Numbered from the stretch's first letter, positions 9,050 to 18,395 are shown. The stretch: 64,000 bases of DNA from Actinoplanes oblitus (GCF_030252345.1 NZ_CP126980.1:7827501-7891500); one strand, 5' to 3'. The notes: generated from the sequence alone by a model not told the origin. Numbers and translations: made by a program.

Positions 9050-9658
9050 CTAGCGGACCCCCACCAACCGGGCAGACTGAGGCTGTAGCGCTCGCCACAG
9101 GTCCAGCGGGTACGACTTGCCCGGCACCGACACCGGTGGCAGCTCCTGATAGGCGATCAGCGCGTCGGTGACGTCCCGGGTGGCCGAGCAGACCACCACC
9201 GTGTCGTGCGGCGCGTACGCCTGCAGCCGGGCCGCGGTGCTCACCACGCTCCCGCTGACCATCCCGTAGCCCCCGTCGAAGGTCATCACCGGATCGACGA
9301 TCACCTCGCCGGTGGCCAGCCCGACCCGGGTCCGCACACGGTGCCTGCCGGCCAGGAGACGCCCCCTCAACGCCTCCTGGACCGACAGGCCCGCGCGCAC
9401 GGCCGAGGCGGCCGCCTCCGGCTCGAAGCCGCCCTCGCCGGCGCCGAACACCGCCATCACCGCGTCACCCACGTACTTCTCGACGATGCCGCCACAGTCC
9501 CGGACCACGTCGGCCACCGCCGAGAAGTAGTCCCGTTGCAGCGCCCGCACCTCCGCGCAGTCCAGCCGGTCCACCAGCGCGGTGAAGCCGACTATGTCGA
9601 TGAACAGCACGGTCACGGTCTGGCGCCGCTCCTGAACGGCGACGGTGATGGTGGTCAT
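9050..9658 (-). CDS. stand-alone class III adenylate/guanylate cyclase domain
   Basis: A 202-residue single cyclase homology domain. Metal-binding aspartates are Asp21 (LFIDIVGFT) and Asp65 (YVGDAVMAVFG), with the adenine-selecting Lys61 just before. The usual transition-state motif VNxAARL reads VVSTAARLQ, so the asparagine is replaced by serine while the arginine remains; activity may be lowered or altered. ATG with GGGGGAG upstream. It has no membrane or sensor domain. It is divergent from an ATPase/LuxR regulator; in mycobacteria cyclase, ATPase and LuxR parts are fused in one protein, so this looks like the split form and the two may work together. Confidence 0.85.
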   Translation of the reverse strand: MTTITVAVQERRQTVTVLFIDIVGFTALVDRLDCAEVRALQRDYFSAVADVVRDCGGIVEKYVGDAVMAVFGAGEGGFEPEAAASAVRAGLSVQEALRGRLLAGRHRVRTRVGLATGEVIVDPVMTFDGGYGMVSGSVVSTAARLQAYAPHDTVVVCSATRDVTDALIAYQELPPVSVPGKSYPLDLWRALQPQSARLVGVR

Positions 9659-9820
9659 GTCTCACGCTCCCCCAGATCACTGCGTTGACCGGGAGTACGG
9701 TGCCAGCCCGGCTCCACATGCGGATCCGCAGAACGACGTATCTGTGACAGCATCAACACTCGTCATTTTTGTGACGCAGAACAGTCCGAACCGACGACAA
9801 CGTGCTAGTCGCTTTCGCAT

Positions 9821-9826
9821 TAGGCT
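9821..9826 (+). promoter_or_regulatory. -10 box of a leaderless promoter
   Basis: TAGGCT ends seven bases before the chosen ATG at 9834 and no ribosome binding site is present, so the LuxR-type regulator is probably translated from a leaderless message. No convincing -35 box is seen. Confidence 0.5.
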
Positions 9827-9833
9827 GCCGGAC

Positions 9834-12650
9834 ATGGCCAGCCAGGGGGACGACGGGCCGCTTGTCGGACGCACCGGCACGCTGGCCGAGATTCAGTCCA
9901 GCCTGCGCGGTGTCGGTCCGGGTGGGACCGCCGCGGTGTTCCTCACCGGGGAGAGTGGCGTCGGCAAGAGCCGGCTGCTGCGCGAGACCGCCGACGCGCT
10001 GCGCGGCGGGGACTTCGCGGTGCTCGTCGGCACCTGCCTGGACATCGGTGACGCCTCGCCGCTGCACCCGGTGCTGCAGGCGCTGCGCCGGCACGACAGC
10101 GGACCGGCCACCGTGGCCGACGACCCCGGGGCCCTGCTCGACCGGGTCTCCCGCGACCTGCGGGCGATCGCCGGCGACCGGCAGCTGCTGCTCGTCCTCG
10201 ACGATCTGCAGTGGGCCGACCGGAGCACCCGCCAGCTACTGCTCTACCTGCTCGCCGGCCTGGGCGACGTGCGCGTGTCGGTGCTGGCCGCGATCCGCGC
10301 CGAGGCGCTGCACGGCACCCACCCGCTGCGCCGGGTGCTGGCCGAGCTGCGCCGGCTGCGCTCGGTCCGGGTGGTCGACCTGGCCCCGCTGAACCAGGAG
10401 CAGACCCGCGAGCTGGTCGGCGCGATCGCCGGTGGCGACGTGGCCGGCGAGGACGCCGAGCGGGTCTACAAGCGCAGCGGCGGCAACCCGTTCGTGGTCG
10501 AGGAGCTGGCCCGCGACCTGCGCGACGGCCGGGTCGAGCTGTCCGACACGCTGCGCGAGATCTTCCTGGCCCGGGTGGACGAGCTGCCGGTCAACGCGCA
10601 CGCCGTGGTGCACGCGGTGGCCGCCGGTGTCGAGCCGGTCGAGCACGGGGTGCTGGCCCGGGTGGTCCGCCTGCCCGAGGACGAGCTGCTGGAGGCGATC
10701 CGCGCCGCGGTGGCGTACCGGTTCGTGGTCGGCGACGCCGAGGGTTACCGGTTGCGGCACCGGCTGGTCGCCGAGGTGCTGGAGCAGGAGGTGCTGCCCG
10801 CCGAGGCCGCCGCCCTGCACCGGCGGTACGCGGAGGCCCTGGAGACCCAGGACGGTGAGGCTGATCATGCCCGCCTGGCCCATCACTGGCAGCGCGCCGG
10901 CGTACCGTCCCGCGCGCTGCCCTCGGTGATCGCCGCGGCCCGCTCGGCCGAGAGCCTCTACGGCTTCGCCGAGGCGCACCGGCACTGGACCATCGCGTTG
11001 CGGCTGACCGCCGAGGACGCACCGGAACGCACCGAGCTGCTGGAGCACGCCGCCGAGTCGGCCCATCAGTGCGGTGAGCACCTGCTGGCGCTGGCCCGGC
11101 TGGAGGAGCTGGCCGGCCGCAAGGACGCGCCCGGCGAGTGCGAGCTGCACCTGCGCCGCGCCCGCTACCTGGCCGCGACCGGCCGTTCGGAGACCGCCGA
11201 GCGCGAATACGAACTCGCCCTGCGGTCCGCGGACTGCACACCGCAGCTGCGTGCCACCGCCGCCGCCTTCCTCGCCGAGCTGCTGCTGCACCTGGGCCGC
11301 TACGCGGACGCCAACCAGCGCGCGCGGGACGCCCTGGAGCTGGCCGCCGTCAACGGTTCCACAGCCGACCTGGTCCGGGCCAGCGCCGCGCTGGGCTTCA
11401 GCGCCGCGTTCCGCGAGGACCCGGACGCCGGCCTGGCGGTCATCCGGCACGCCGTGGAGATCGCCGAGCGCTCCGGCCACCCGGACGACCTGGGTGTCGC
11501 CTACCTGCACCTGGCCGAGCTGCTCACCGGCCCGCTGAACAGCATCGAGGAGGGCGTGCTGGTGGCCCGCCGCGGCGCCGAGAAACTGGCGTCCCGCGGG
11601 GTCGGCCGGACGTACCAGACGCGGCTGCTGGCGATCGCCGGCAACGGCCTGTTCCGGATCGGCCAGTGGGCCGAGGCGGACGCCGTGCTGGCGCAGGCGA
11701 TGCGGCACCGCCCGTCCGGCGCCGACGCGGTCGAGGTGCTGCTCGCCCGCAGCCGGCTCTGGGTCGGCTTCGGCGAGGTCGACAACGCCCGCCGGGACCT
11801 GGACGCGGCCGCCACCCTGCTGGCCGGCGGCGGCGCCCGGCACGTACTGCCGATGCTGACCCTGCGGGCCGGTCTGGCGATGTGGCAGAAGGAGCACTCC
11901 GACGCCCGCGCCGCGGTGCAGCGCGGCCTGACCGAGACCCGCTCCGACGACCTGGTGCTGCTCGGCATCCTGGCCTGGCACGGGCTGCGCGCCGAGGCGG
12001 AGGCGCACGTGGCCGGCTCGACGGTCGACCCGGGCGCGATGCGCCGGCTGAAGACCGTCGTCGGCCGGCTGGAGACCGGGGCGAACAACGCGGCTCCCGA
12101 GGTCCGCGCGGTGATCGACGCCTACCTCGCGCTCTGCGCCGCCGAGCTGAGCCGGGCCGAGGACCGCAACGACGCGGAGCTGTGGGCCCGGTCGGCGTCC
12201 AGCTGGGACCGCCGCGAGCAGCCCTACCCGGCCGCGTACTCACGCCTGCGGCACGCCGAGGTGGCGCTGGCCCAGCAGCGCCGGTCCCGGCGCACGGCAG
12301 CGGTGGCCGGGCTGCGGCAGGCGTACGCGACGGCGACCGCGATGGGCGCCCGCCCGTTCGCCGCCGAGATCAAGGGGGTCGCGCAGCGCTTCCGGGTCTC
12401 GCTGGCCGAGGACGCGGACACCGTGCCGATGGTGCCGCCGGAGCCGGAGACCGGCGACGAGCTCGCCGTGCTGACCGGGCGCGAGCGGGAGGTGCTGGCC
12501 GCCGTCGCCGAGGGCTTGACGAACAGGGAGATCGGTGAGTTGCTGTTCATCAGCGAGCGCACCGTCGGCGTACACCTGGGCCACATCTTCGACAAACTCC
12601 AGGTACGCACCCGCGTTCAGGCCAGCCGGGTCTATCTGACAGCGGCCTGA
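9834..12650 (+). CDS. large ATPase/TPR-like LuxR-family regulator (LAL/MalT-like)
   Basis: A 938-residue signal-transduction ATPase. The N-terminal AAA_16-type domain has a Walker A motif GESGVGKS (residues 39-46) and a Walker B LLLVLDDLQWAD near residue 120. A long alpha-helical, alanine/leucine-rich middle (about 350-850) looks like TPR repeats. The C-terminal LuxR helix-turn-helix is clear: LTGREREVLAAVAEG, TNREIGELLFIS and ERTVGVHLGHIFDKL. I chose ATG at 9834 because it starts just before VGRTGTLAE, the usual domain onset, and has a -10 box seven bases upstream; the longer frame from 9645 runs through the intergenic region. It is a transcription activator of unknown targets, perhaps responding to nucleotides or a cyclase product. 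Confidence 0.9.
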   Translation: MASQGDDGPLVGRTGTLAEIQSSLRGVGPGGTAAVFLTGESGVGKSRLLRETADALRGGDFAVLVGTCLDIGDASPLHPVLQALRRHDSGPATVADDPGALLDRVSRDLRAIAGDRQLLLVLDDLQWADRSTRQLLLYLLAGLGDVRVSVLAAIRAEALHGTHPLRRVLAELRRLRSVRVVDLAPLNQEQTRELVGAIAGGDVAGEDAERVYKRSGGNPFVVEELARDLRDGRVELSDTLREIFLARVDELPVNAHAVVHAVAAGVEPVEHGVLARVVRLPEDELLEAIRAAVAYRFVVGDAEGYRLRHRLVAEVLEQEVLPAEAAALHRRYAEALETQDGEADHARLAHHWQRAGVPSRALPSVIAAARSAESLYGFAEAHRHWTIALRLTAEDAPERTELLEHAAESAHQCGEHLLALARLEELAGRKDAPGECELHLRRARYLAATGRSETAEREYELALRSADCTPQLRATAAAFLAELLLHLGRYADANQRARDALELAAVNGSTADLVRASAALGFSAAFREDPDAGLAVIRHAVEIAERSGHPDDLGVAYLHLAELLTGPLNSIEEGVLVARRGAEKLASRGVGRTYQTRLLAIAGNGLFRIGQWAEADAVLAQAMRHRPSGADAVEVLLARSRLWVGFGEVDNARRDLDAAATLLAGGGARHVLPMLTLRAGLAMWQKEHSDARAAVQRGLTETRSDDLVLLGILAWHGLRAEAEAHVAGSTVDPGAMRRLKTVVGRLETGANNAAPEVRAVIDAYLALCAAELSRAEDRNDAELWARSASSWDRREQPYPAAYSRLRHAEVALAQQRRSRRTAAVAGLRQAYATATAMGARPFAAEIKGVAQRFRVSLAEDADTVPMVPPEPETGDELAVLTGREREVLAAVAEGLTNREIGELLFISERTVGVHLGHIFDKLQVRTRVQASRVYLTAA

Positions 12651-12747
12651 CCAGGCGATCGTTATCTGGCCGTGACATACGTACACGGAATACGTCGTTC
12701 TACCGATCCCCTCGCCCGTCACCTTTGAAAGGCTGTGCGCACGGGGG

Positions 12748-12783
12748 AGCACCGCCCGGTGGTTCTCGCCGCCGGGCGGTGCT
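12748..12783 (+). terminator. strong hairpin after the LuxR gene
   Basis: AGCACCGCCCGG (12748-12759) pairs perfectly with CCGGGCGGTGCT (12772-12783) across a 12-base loop. No U-tract follows, as is common in high-GC actinobacteria. It lies 98 bases after the regulator's stop and 40 bases before the next start. Confidence 0.7.
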
Positions 12784-12823
12784 GGGGGCCCTCCGCTGAT
12801 TCGCAAGTCGCGTGGAGGATCCG

Positions 12824-13594
12824 ATGACCCAGCCGATCTGGGGGCCAGTGCAGCTCCAGATGTCCACGATCCTGCAGGAGCACCCGGACGACGTGCCCGC
12901 CGTCGTCGACCAGCTCACCAAGCTGCAGGACGCCCTCTGCCAGGTGCCGCCGTTGTTGCACGGCAATCCCCTGGCGGACTTCAACAAGCTGTACCTCACG
13001 ATCACCGAGAACGTGCTGGACCGGCTCTACGCGGGCAAGTTCAAGGATCCGGCGTTCCTGTCCCGGCTGGACGTCGAGTTCGCCGCGCGCTACTTCGACG
13101 CGCTGCGCTACTGGACCGAGGGCAGCCCGGCCTGTCCCGGCGTCTGGGCCGGCCTGTTCACCCGGGTACCCGGGCCGGACGCGCGCCCGCTGCCGTCAGC
13201 GGTCGCCGGGGTCAACGCGCACATCAACTTCGACCTGCCGTTCGCGCTGGTCACCACGTTCGATCACCTGGGCACCGACCCGATCGACGGCAGCGACCAG
13301 CACCACGACTACCTGCAGGTCAACGACATCTTCGCGGAGGAGATCCCGGGCCTGCGCCGAGGCTACCTGGACCGCTGGCAGCTGCTCATCGACACGATGA
13401 ACGGCGACCTGGACGACTGGTGGCAGGGCGAGATGGTGGAGTACACCCGCAATGTCGCCTGGCGCAACGCTCAGAAGATCTGGGCGATCCGGCACGACCT
13501 GGGCGCCCTCGACGCGGAGCGCCGCCGGCTCGACCGGACCGCCACCGGCCTGGGCAAACTCCTGCTCTCGCCGTTCGCCGACTTCTTGCAGTGA
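12824..13594 (+). CDS. DUF5995-family protein
   Basis: A 256-residue soluble protein with no signal peptide. It shows the signature I associate with DUF5995: AGVNAHINFDLPFALVTT near the centre, then a segment that begins HDYLQVNDIF and a conserved tryptophan-rich DDWWQGEMVEYTRNVAWRNA helix. ATG at 12824 is preferred over GTG at 12812 because GGAGG lies seven bases before it. The biochemical function is unknown. It converges directly with the lipoprotein gene, whose stop is the next base, leaving no terminator between them. Confidence 0.85.
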   Translation: MTQPIWGPVQLQMSTILQEHPDDVPAVVDQLTKLQDALCQVPPLLHGNPLADFNKLYLTITENVLDRLYAGKFKDPAFLSRLDVEFAARYFDALRYWTEGSPACPGVWAGLFTRVPGPDARPLPSAVAGVNAHINFDLPFALVTTFDHLGTDPIDGSDQHHDYLQVNDIFAEEIPGLRRGYLDRWQLLIDTMNGDLDDWWQGEMVEYTRNVAWRNAQKIWAIRHDLGALDAERRRLDRTATGLGKLLLSPFADFLQ

Positions 13595-14086
13595 CTATTT
13601 CTTGAGGACGATCAGCCGGGCGGCCGACGCCACCCCACCGACAGCGATCTCCGCGCCGGTCTTCAGCGCCGCCCGGTCGACGGGCTCGTGCTCCCGCACG
13701 ATCCGCAGCGGGTCGCCGTAACTCCAGGTGAGCTTGAACCCGTCGGCGGAGACCACGGTCAGGCTCTGGTCGTCCACCGCGGTGATCTTTCCGCGCTGCA
13801 CCACTATCGTCTTCGTCTCGTCCTTGACCTGCACGGTCACCTCGCCGTGCAGGGCGTTCCGGCGCAGCAATTTACGGACCGCCCGGGGCCGGACGCCGTC
13901 CTTGCCCGCCTTACTCGTCGCGCCGTCCGCGTCATCGGTGGTGAAACCCACCTCCTGGAGGGCCACCGCCTCGGCGCTCACCGTCTGGTCCGGCGCGGCG
14001 GCCTTCTCCGGCGCGGCTGCGCCGCATCCGGCCAGGGCCAGGGTCAGGGTCGCTGCCAGGGTCACGGCTTTCCCGCTTCGCTTCAT
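13595..14086 (-). CDS. lipoprotein of unknown function
   Basis: A 163-residue exported lipoprotein. The N-terminus has a short basic start (MKRSGK), a hydrophobic stretch and a lipobox LALAGC with the lipidated cysteine near residue 22. The mature part contains a beta-rich domain with KTIVVQRGKITAVDDQSLTV, which resembles small OB-like or DUF5666-type folds; that resemblance is weak. Codons upstream of this ATG in the same frame only shadow the kinase gene. It follows the two-component genes on the same strand with a 35-base gap, so it may be the periplasmic partner or target of that sensor. Confidence 0.75.
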   Translation of the reverse strand: MKRSGKAVTLAATLTLALAGCGAAAPEKAAAPDQTVSAEAVALQEVGFTTDDADGATSKAGKDGVRPRAVRKLLRRNALHGEVTVQVKDETKTIVVQRGKITAVDDQSLTVVSADGFKLTWSYGDPLRIVREHEPVDRAALKTGAEIAVGGVASAARLIVLKK

Positions 14087-14121
14087 GGGTACGACGATCC
14101 GCCCGCCCCGATCGGCCCACG

Positions 14122-15477
14122 TCAGCCGATTGTTCGAGTTCGGTAAGGCAGCTCCACGGTGAACATCGCCCCGCCCTCCGGGGCGTGGCCGGCCTCGATC
14201 CGCCCGCCGAGCCGCCCGACCAGCCGGGCCGCGAGCGCCAGTCCCAGCCCGCTGCCCACCTTGCGGATCCCCCGGTACCGCCGGTTCAGCGCGCCCCGTT
14301 CGAACGCCACCGCCAGGTCGTCGTCGCTGAACCCGGGCCCGCCGTCGCGTACCTCGATCACCCCGCCTGACGCACCGGCCCGCACCGCCAGCACCAGCGG
14401 CGCGCCGGCCGGTACCACCCGCAGCGCGTTCTCGCAGAGGCCGTCGAGCACCTGCCGGATCCGGCCCGGGTCGGTGTCCACGGTGACCGGGGCGTCCGGC
14501 AGCTCGACGGCGAGACCAGGCCCGTCCGCCGCGCACCGCGCCGACCAGGCCGTCCCGGCCTCCCGGACCAGCTCGACCAGGTCCACGGCGACCACGTCGA
14601 TCGGCAGGTCGGCGGCCTCCAGCCGGGACAGCACCAGCAGGTCGGAGATCAGCCGGTCGAGCCGGTCCGCCTCACCGAGCATCGTCGCCCCGGCCTGCTG
14701 CGCACCGTCCGCGCCGACCACGCCGTCGGCGAGCGCCTCGGCGTAGCCGCGGATGGTGGCCAACGGCGTACGCAACTCGTGGGAGACGGACAACAAGAAG
14801 TCGCGCTCGCGGCCCTCGCTGGTCTGCAACGCCGCGGCCAGTTGGTTCACCGCCTCGGCGAGGCGGTGGGCCTCGGCCGGACCGTGCCGGGCGATCCGCA
14901 CCGACCGGTCCCCGGCGGCCAGCCGGGTGGCCGCCGCCGCGGCCAGCTCGATCGGCCGGGTCAGGAACCGGGCCAGCAGCGCACCGGCCAGGATGCCGCC
15001 GAGCAGGCCGGCCAGCAGCGCCCACCAGACGCCGCCGAGCACCTGCCAGGCGACGCCGGAATCGGCCGGGCGGGTGAGCACCACGCCGGCGTCCACCCCG
15101 GGCAGCGGGCTGCCGGCCACGAACGACGCCCGGCCGCCGACCCGGGCCCGCACGTTCACCAGGGCGCCGCCGGTGACCTGGGCGATCACCCGGGGCGGCA
15201 GGCCGGGGCGGTCGGCGACGCCGCGCCGGATCACGTAGATCTCGATGTCGTCGCGGCGCAGCCGCTCCGCGATGTTCTCCCGGACCGCCGGGCGCCGATC
15301 GGTGAGCAACTGCACGGCGATCGCCGACTTCTCCACCAGCTCGGCGCGGACCTGAGCGTTCACCGAACGCACCGCGACCGGGACGGCGACCAGCGCGGTG
15401 ACGATCACGGCGACCACCGCGGTGGCGACGGTGACCAGGACGGCGCGGCCGGTGAGCGTACGGAAGAAGTCACGCAT
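14122..15477 (-). CDS. sensor histidine kinase
   Basis: A 451-residue membrane sensor kinase. It has two membrane segments (about residues 12-35 and 145-170) around an extracellular sensor of roughly 110 residues, a HAMP domain (about 171-220), the phosphoacceptor His233 in SVSHELRTPLA and an HATPase domain with N box CENALRVV, G1 DGGPGFSD and G2 GSGLGLALAARL. It would autophosphorylate and pass phosphate to the regulator encoded upstream, whose stop overlaps its start by eight bases, so the two are translationally coupled. The signal is unknown; the sensor has no recognisable PAS or CHASE fold. Confidence 0.92.
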   Translation of the reverse strand: MRDFFRTLTGRAVLVTVATAVVAVIVTALVAVPVAVRSVNAQVRAELVEKSAIAVQLLTDRRPAVRENIAERLRRDDIEIYVIRRGVADRPGLPPRVIAQVTGGALVNVRARVGGRASFVAGSPLPGVDAGVVLTRPADSGVAWQVLGGVWWALLAGLLGGILAGALLARFLTRPIELAAAAATRLAAGDRSVRIARHGPAEAHRLAEAVNQLAAALQTSEGRERDFLLSVSHELRTPLATIRGYAEALADGVVGADGAQQAGATMLGEADRLDRLISDLLVLSRLEAADLPIDVVAVDLVELVREAGTAWSARCAADGPGLAVELPDAPVTVDTDPGRIRQVLDGLCENALRVVPAGAPLVLAVRAGASGGVIEVRDGGPGFSDDDLAVAFERGALNRRYRGIRKVGSGLGLALAARLVGRLGGRIEAGHAPEGGAMFTVELPYRTRTIG

Positions 15478-16162
15478 CGGCGGTGTACCCGACGCCGCGC
15501 ACCGTGCGGATCAGGCCGGCCGCCGCGCCGAGCTTGGCCCGCACCTGAGCCACGTGCACGTCGACGGTCCGGGTGCCGGCGTGCGAGGCGTAGCCCCAGA
15601 CCGCGGCCAGCAACTCCTCCCGGGTGAACACCCGGCCGGGCCGGCCGAGCAGGTGGGCGAGCAGATCGAATTCGGTCGCGGTCAGCGTCAGCTGGTCGTT
15701 CCCCAGCTGCGCGGTCCGCCGGCTCTGGTCGAGGGTGAGCGGGCCGAGCGTGCGGACCCGATCGGTCTCCGGCGGGCCGGCCGCCCGGCGCAGCAGCGCC
15801 TTGACCCGGGTGACCAGCTCCCGCGGGCTGAACGGTTTCGTCACGTAGTCGTCGCCGCCCAGCTCGAGGCCGAGGATCCGGTCCACCTCGTCGTCCCGCG
15901 CGGTCAGGAAGATGACCGGGGTCCAGTCGCCGTCGGCGCGCATCCGTCGGCAGATCTCGGTGCCGTCCAGGCCGGGCAGCGCGATGTCCAGGATGCAGGC
16001 GACCGGGCGGAGCCGGCGGGCGGCGGCCAGGCCGGCCGGGCCGTCGTGCTCGACCTGCACGCCGAAGCCCTCCCGGCTCAGGTAGAGCCGCACCAGGTCG
16101 GCGATCGGCCGCTCGTCCTCGACGACCAGGACCAGTCCCTTGGAGGCGTCAGTCACCGACAC
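15470..16162 (-). CDS. OmpR/PhoB-family response regulator
   Basis: A 230-residue response regulator. The receiver domain has the acidic pocket (VVEDE), phosphoacceptor Asp59 (CILDIALPG) and Lys109 (VTKPFS). The C-terminal winged helix ends with RTVDVHVAQVRAKLG and IRTVRGVGYTAD, typical of OmpR/PhoB DNA-binding domains. GTG start; a second GTG three codons in (VTDASKG) is possible. It leads the operon with the sensor kinase and lipoprotein. Targets are unknown. Confidence 0.92.
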   Translation of the reverse strand: MSVTDASKGLVLVVEDERPIADLVRLYLSREGFGVQVEHDGPAGLAAARRLRPVACILDIALPGLDGTEICRRMRADGDWTPVIFLTARDDEVDRILGLELGGDDYVTKPFSPRELVTRVKALLRRAAGPPETDRVRTLGPLTLDQSRRTAQLGNDQLTLTATEFDLLAHLLGRPGRVFTREELLAAVWGYASHAGTRTVDVHVAQVRAKLGAAAGLIRTVRGVGYTADA

Positions 16163-16587
16163 ATCATGCCGTCGTCGCGCCCGGGTGAATGTTCGGGCAA
16201 CGTAAGGGACACAGCCGATCTTTCATGAGCAGCCCCTTCATATGATCCTGTTAATCTCCTTGAAATGATCTGAATGCTATTCGATCAGCGTTTTTATTGA
16301 TCGTTGATTTTGCGGCAATCATCCGTACGGCCGATACAGACATCGAATAGATGATGGAACGCTAAGGTGGACGTCCAGACACCCCGGGGGCGAGTGCGGG
16401 TACCTCCTCGTGATCCCGTTTCTGCAGGACGGGATGCAGACCGGAAATCGATCAATCAATTATTTAGGGGCCTTGCCGATCACCGGCTGACGAGCCGCAG
16501 CGACCGCGACATTCCTATTGGAGTGGGCGCATGATTCGTCGCGCGTAGCGGCCGGTGACGGTTGCCCTTGAGGGGACGACGGAACCT
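16163..16587. other. AT-rich 425-bp leader region
   Basis: This gap lies between the divergent response regulator and the Q-rich repeat gene. The part from about 16215 to 16375 is far richer in A and T than the rest of the window. It includes an inverted repeat CGATCA-N9/10-TGATCG near 16281-16303 and several TGATC steps. No gene is apparent. It probably holds the promoter and operators of the following cassette, but I could not assign a convincing -35/-10 pair. Confidence 0.6.
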
Positions 16588-18318
16588 ATGTACGAACAGC
16601 AGATGTATCCACAGGGCGCGCAGTTCGCACCCCAGGGCGCCATCGGCCAGCAACTCGGCGGCATGCTCGGCGGCCTCGGCGGCGGCTACCTCGGACAGCA
16701 GGGCCTCGGCCAACAACTCGGCTCGATGCTCGGCAACTTCTTACCGTTCCAGGCCGGACCCCAGCAACAGCAACAGCAACAGCAACAACCCCAACAGCAA
16801 CAACAGCCCCAACAGCAACAACAGCCCCAACAGCAGCAGCCGCAATTCGCACCCCAGGGCGCCATCGGCCAGCAGCTCGGCGGCATGCTCGGCGGCCTCG
16901 GCGGCGGCTACCTCGGACAGCAGGGCCTCGGCCAACAACTCGGCGGCATGCTCGGCAACCTCTTACCGTTCCAGGCCGGACCCCAGCAACAGCAACAACC
17001 CCAACAGCAGCAACAGCCCCAACAGCAGCAGCCGCAATTCGCACCCCAGGGCGCCATCGGCCAGCAGCTCGGCGGCATGCTCGGCGGCCTCGGCGGCGGC
17101 TACCTCGGACAGCAGGGCCTCGGCCAACAACTCGGCGGCATGCTCGGCAACCTCCTCCCCTTCCAAGCCGGACCCCAACAGCAGCAGCAGCCGCAGCCGC
17201 AGTTCGCCCCGCAAGGCGCCATCGGCCAGCAGCTCGGCGGCATGCTCGGCGGCCTCGGCGGCGGCTACCTCGGACAGCAGGGCCTCGGCCAGCAACTCGG
17301 CGGCATGCTCGGCAACCTCTTACCGTTCCAGGCCGGACCCCAGCAACAGCAACAACCCCAACAGCAGCAACAGCCCCAACAGCAGCAGCCGCAATTCGCA
17401 CCCCAGGGCGCCATCGGCCAGCAGCTCGGCGGCATGCTCGGCGGCCTCGGCGGCGGCTACCTCGGACAGCAGGGCCTCGGCCAACAACTCGGCGGCATGC
17501 TCGGCAACCTCCTCCCCTTCCAAGCCGGACCCCAACAACAGCAACAGCCCCAACAGCAGCAACAACAGCCGCAGTTCGCCCCGCAAGGCGCCATCGGTCA
17601 GCAACTCGGCGGCATGCTCGGCGGCCTCGGCGGTGGCTACCTCGGACAGCAGGGCCTCGGCCAGCAACTCGGCGGCATGCTCGGCAACCTCCTCCCCTTC
17701 CAAGCCGGACCCCAGCAACAGCAACAACAGCAACCCCAACAGCAGCAACAGCCCCAACAGCAGCAGTTGTCTCCGCAGAGCCTGTTCGGCCAGCGGCTCA
17801 GCGACCTGCTCAGCGACCAGCCGGGCTTCCTCGGCAGTATCGGCTCGCCGGGTATCGGCAGCCCGGGCATCGGTTCGCCGATCAGCTCCATGGCGCCGTT
17901 CCAGGCGGGACCCCAGCAACAGCAGGCGCCGCAGTTCACTCCGCAGGGCATCTTCGGTGGCGCACTGGGCACCATCGCCGGCAACGCGCTCGGCGGCTAC
18001 TTCGGCAACAGCGGTTTGGGCAGCACTATCGGTGGCATCGCCGGAGGCCTGCTGCCGTTCCAGGCCGGGCCGCAGCAGCAGCAGTCCCCGCCGTTCATTC
18101 CGCCGCATCTCAGCCAGTACATGACGCCAGGCGCACAGGGCGGCGGCCAGGGCTACGGCGCGCAAGGCGCCCAGGGCGGCTACGGCGCACAGGGCGCCCA
18201 GGGCGGCTACGGCGCACAGGGCGGCCAGGGCGGCTACGGCGCACAGGGCGGCTACGGCGGCCAGACGCCCACACCGCAGACCCAGCAGTTCCCCCAGATG
18301 GCAGGCGCGTTCAACTGA
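16588..18318 (+). CDS. glutamine/glycine-rich repeat protein (low-complexity, assembly-prone)
   Basis: A 576-residue protein made almost wholly of repeats. Six near-identical units of about 55-75 residues each run QFAPQGAIGQQLGGMLGG, a glycine-zipper stretch (LGGGYLGQQGLGQQLGGM), LLPFQAGP and then a polyglutamine/proline tract of variable length. Two diverged units follow (one starts LSPQSLFGQRL, one QFTPQGIFGGAL), each again ending PFQAGPQQQQ, and the tail is GYGAQGAQGG repeats. There is no signal peptide. Composition suggests phase separation, amyloid-like assembly or a scaffold; that is inference. ATG at 16588 is chosen; GTG at 16555 in the same frame is possible. It is followed by the 69-residue protein and a subtilase that carries a similar FLPFAAVPG motif. 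Confidence 0.85.
   Translation: MYEQQMYPQGAQFAPQGAIGQQLGGMLGGLGGGYLGQQGLGQQLGSMLGNFLPFQAGPQQQQQQQQQPQQQQQPQQQQQPQQQQPQFAPQGAIGQQLGGMLGGLGGGYLGQQGLGQQLGGMLGNLLPFQAGPQQQQQPQQQQQPQQQQPQFAPQGAIGQQLGGMLGGLGGGYLGQQGLGQQLGGMLGNLLPFQAGPQQQQQPQPQFAPQGAIGQQLGGMLGGLGGGYLGQQGLGQQLGGMLGNLLPFQAGPQQQQQPQQQQQPQQQQPQFAPQGAIGQQLGGMLGGLGGGYLGQQGLGQQLGGMLGNLLPFQAGPQQQQQPQQQQQQPQFAPQGAIGQQLGGMLGGLGGGYLGQQGLGQQLGGMLGNLLPFQAGPQQQQQQQPQQQQQPQQQQLSPQSLFGQRLSDLLSDQPGFLGSIGSPGIGSPGIGSPISSMAPFQAGPQQQQAPQFTPQGIFGGALGTIAGNALGGYFGNSGLGSTIGGIAGGLLPFQAGPQQQQSPPFIPPHLSQYMTPGAQGGGQGYGAQGAQGGYGAQGAQGGYGAQGGQGGYGAQGGYGGQTPTPQTQQFPQMAGAFN
16627..17772. repeat. long in-gene tandem repeats of the Q-rich protein
   Basis: Six units of about 165-220 bases share nearly identical DNA around GCCATCGGCCAGCA and CTCGGACAGCAGGGCCTC. 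The glutamine tracts differ in length between units (CAG/CAA mixed), so copy number and tract length are likely to vary between strains. All length changes are multiples of three. Confidence 0.9.
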
Positions 18319-18347
18319 TCGGACCGCGCGAAAACGCCGGATAAGGT

Positions 18348-18375
18348 CGTGGCGCCGGGCAACCCCGGCACCACG
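18348..18375 (+). promoter_or_regulatory. hairpin between repeat gene and 69-residue gene
   Basis: CGTGGCGCCGGG and CCCGGCACCACG can pair over 12 positions with one mismatch around a short CAAC loop. It ends 20 bases before the next start codon. It may terminate part of the transcription or stabilise message ends within the cassette. Confidence 0.55.
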
Positions 18376-18395
18376 ATCCGGCCGGGAGAAACCTC

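Noticed and set aside
10236..12008. 590-codon open frame on the minus strand
   Set aside because: Antisense to the LuxR-type regulator; composition is that of a shadow frame.
16686..17295. Minus-strand frames rich in Leu/Cys opposite the Q-rich gene
   Set aside because: CAG/CAA repeats read backwards give CTG/TTG runs; these frames mirror the glutamine tracts.
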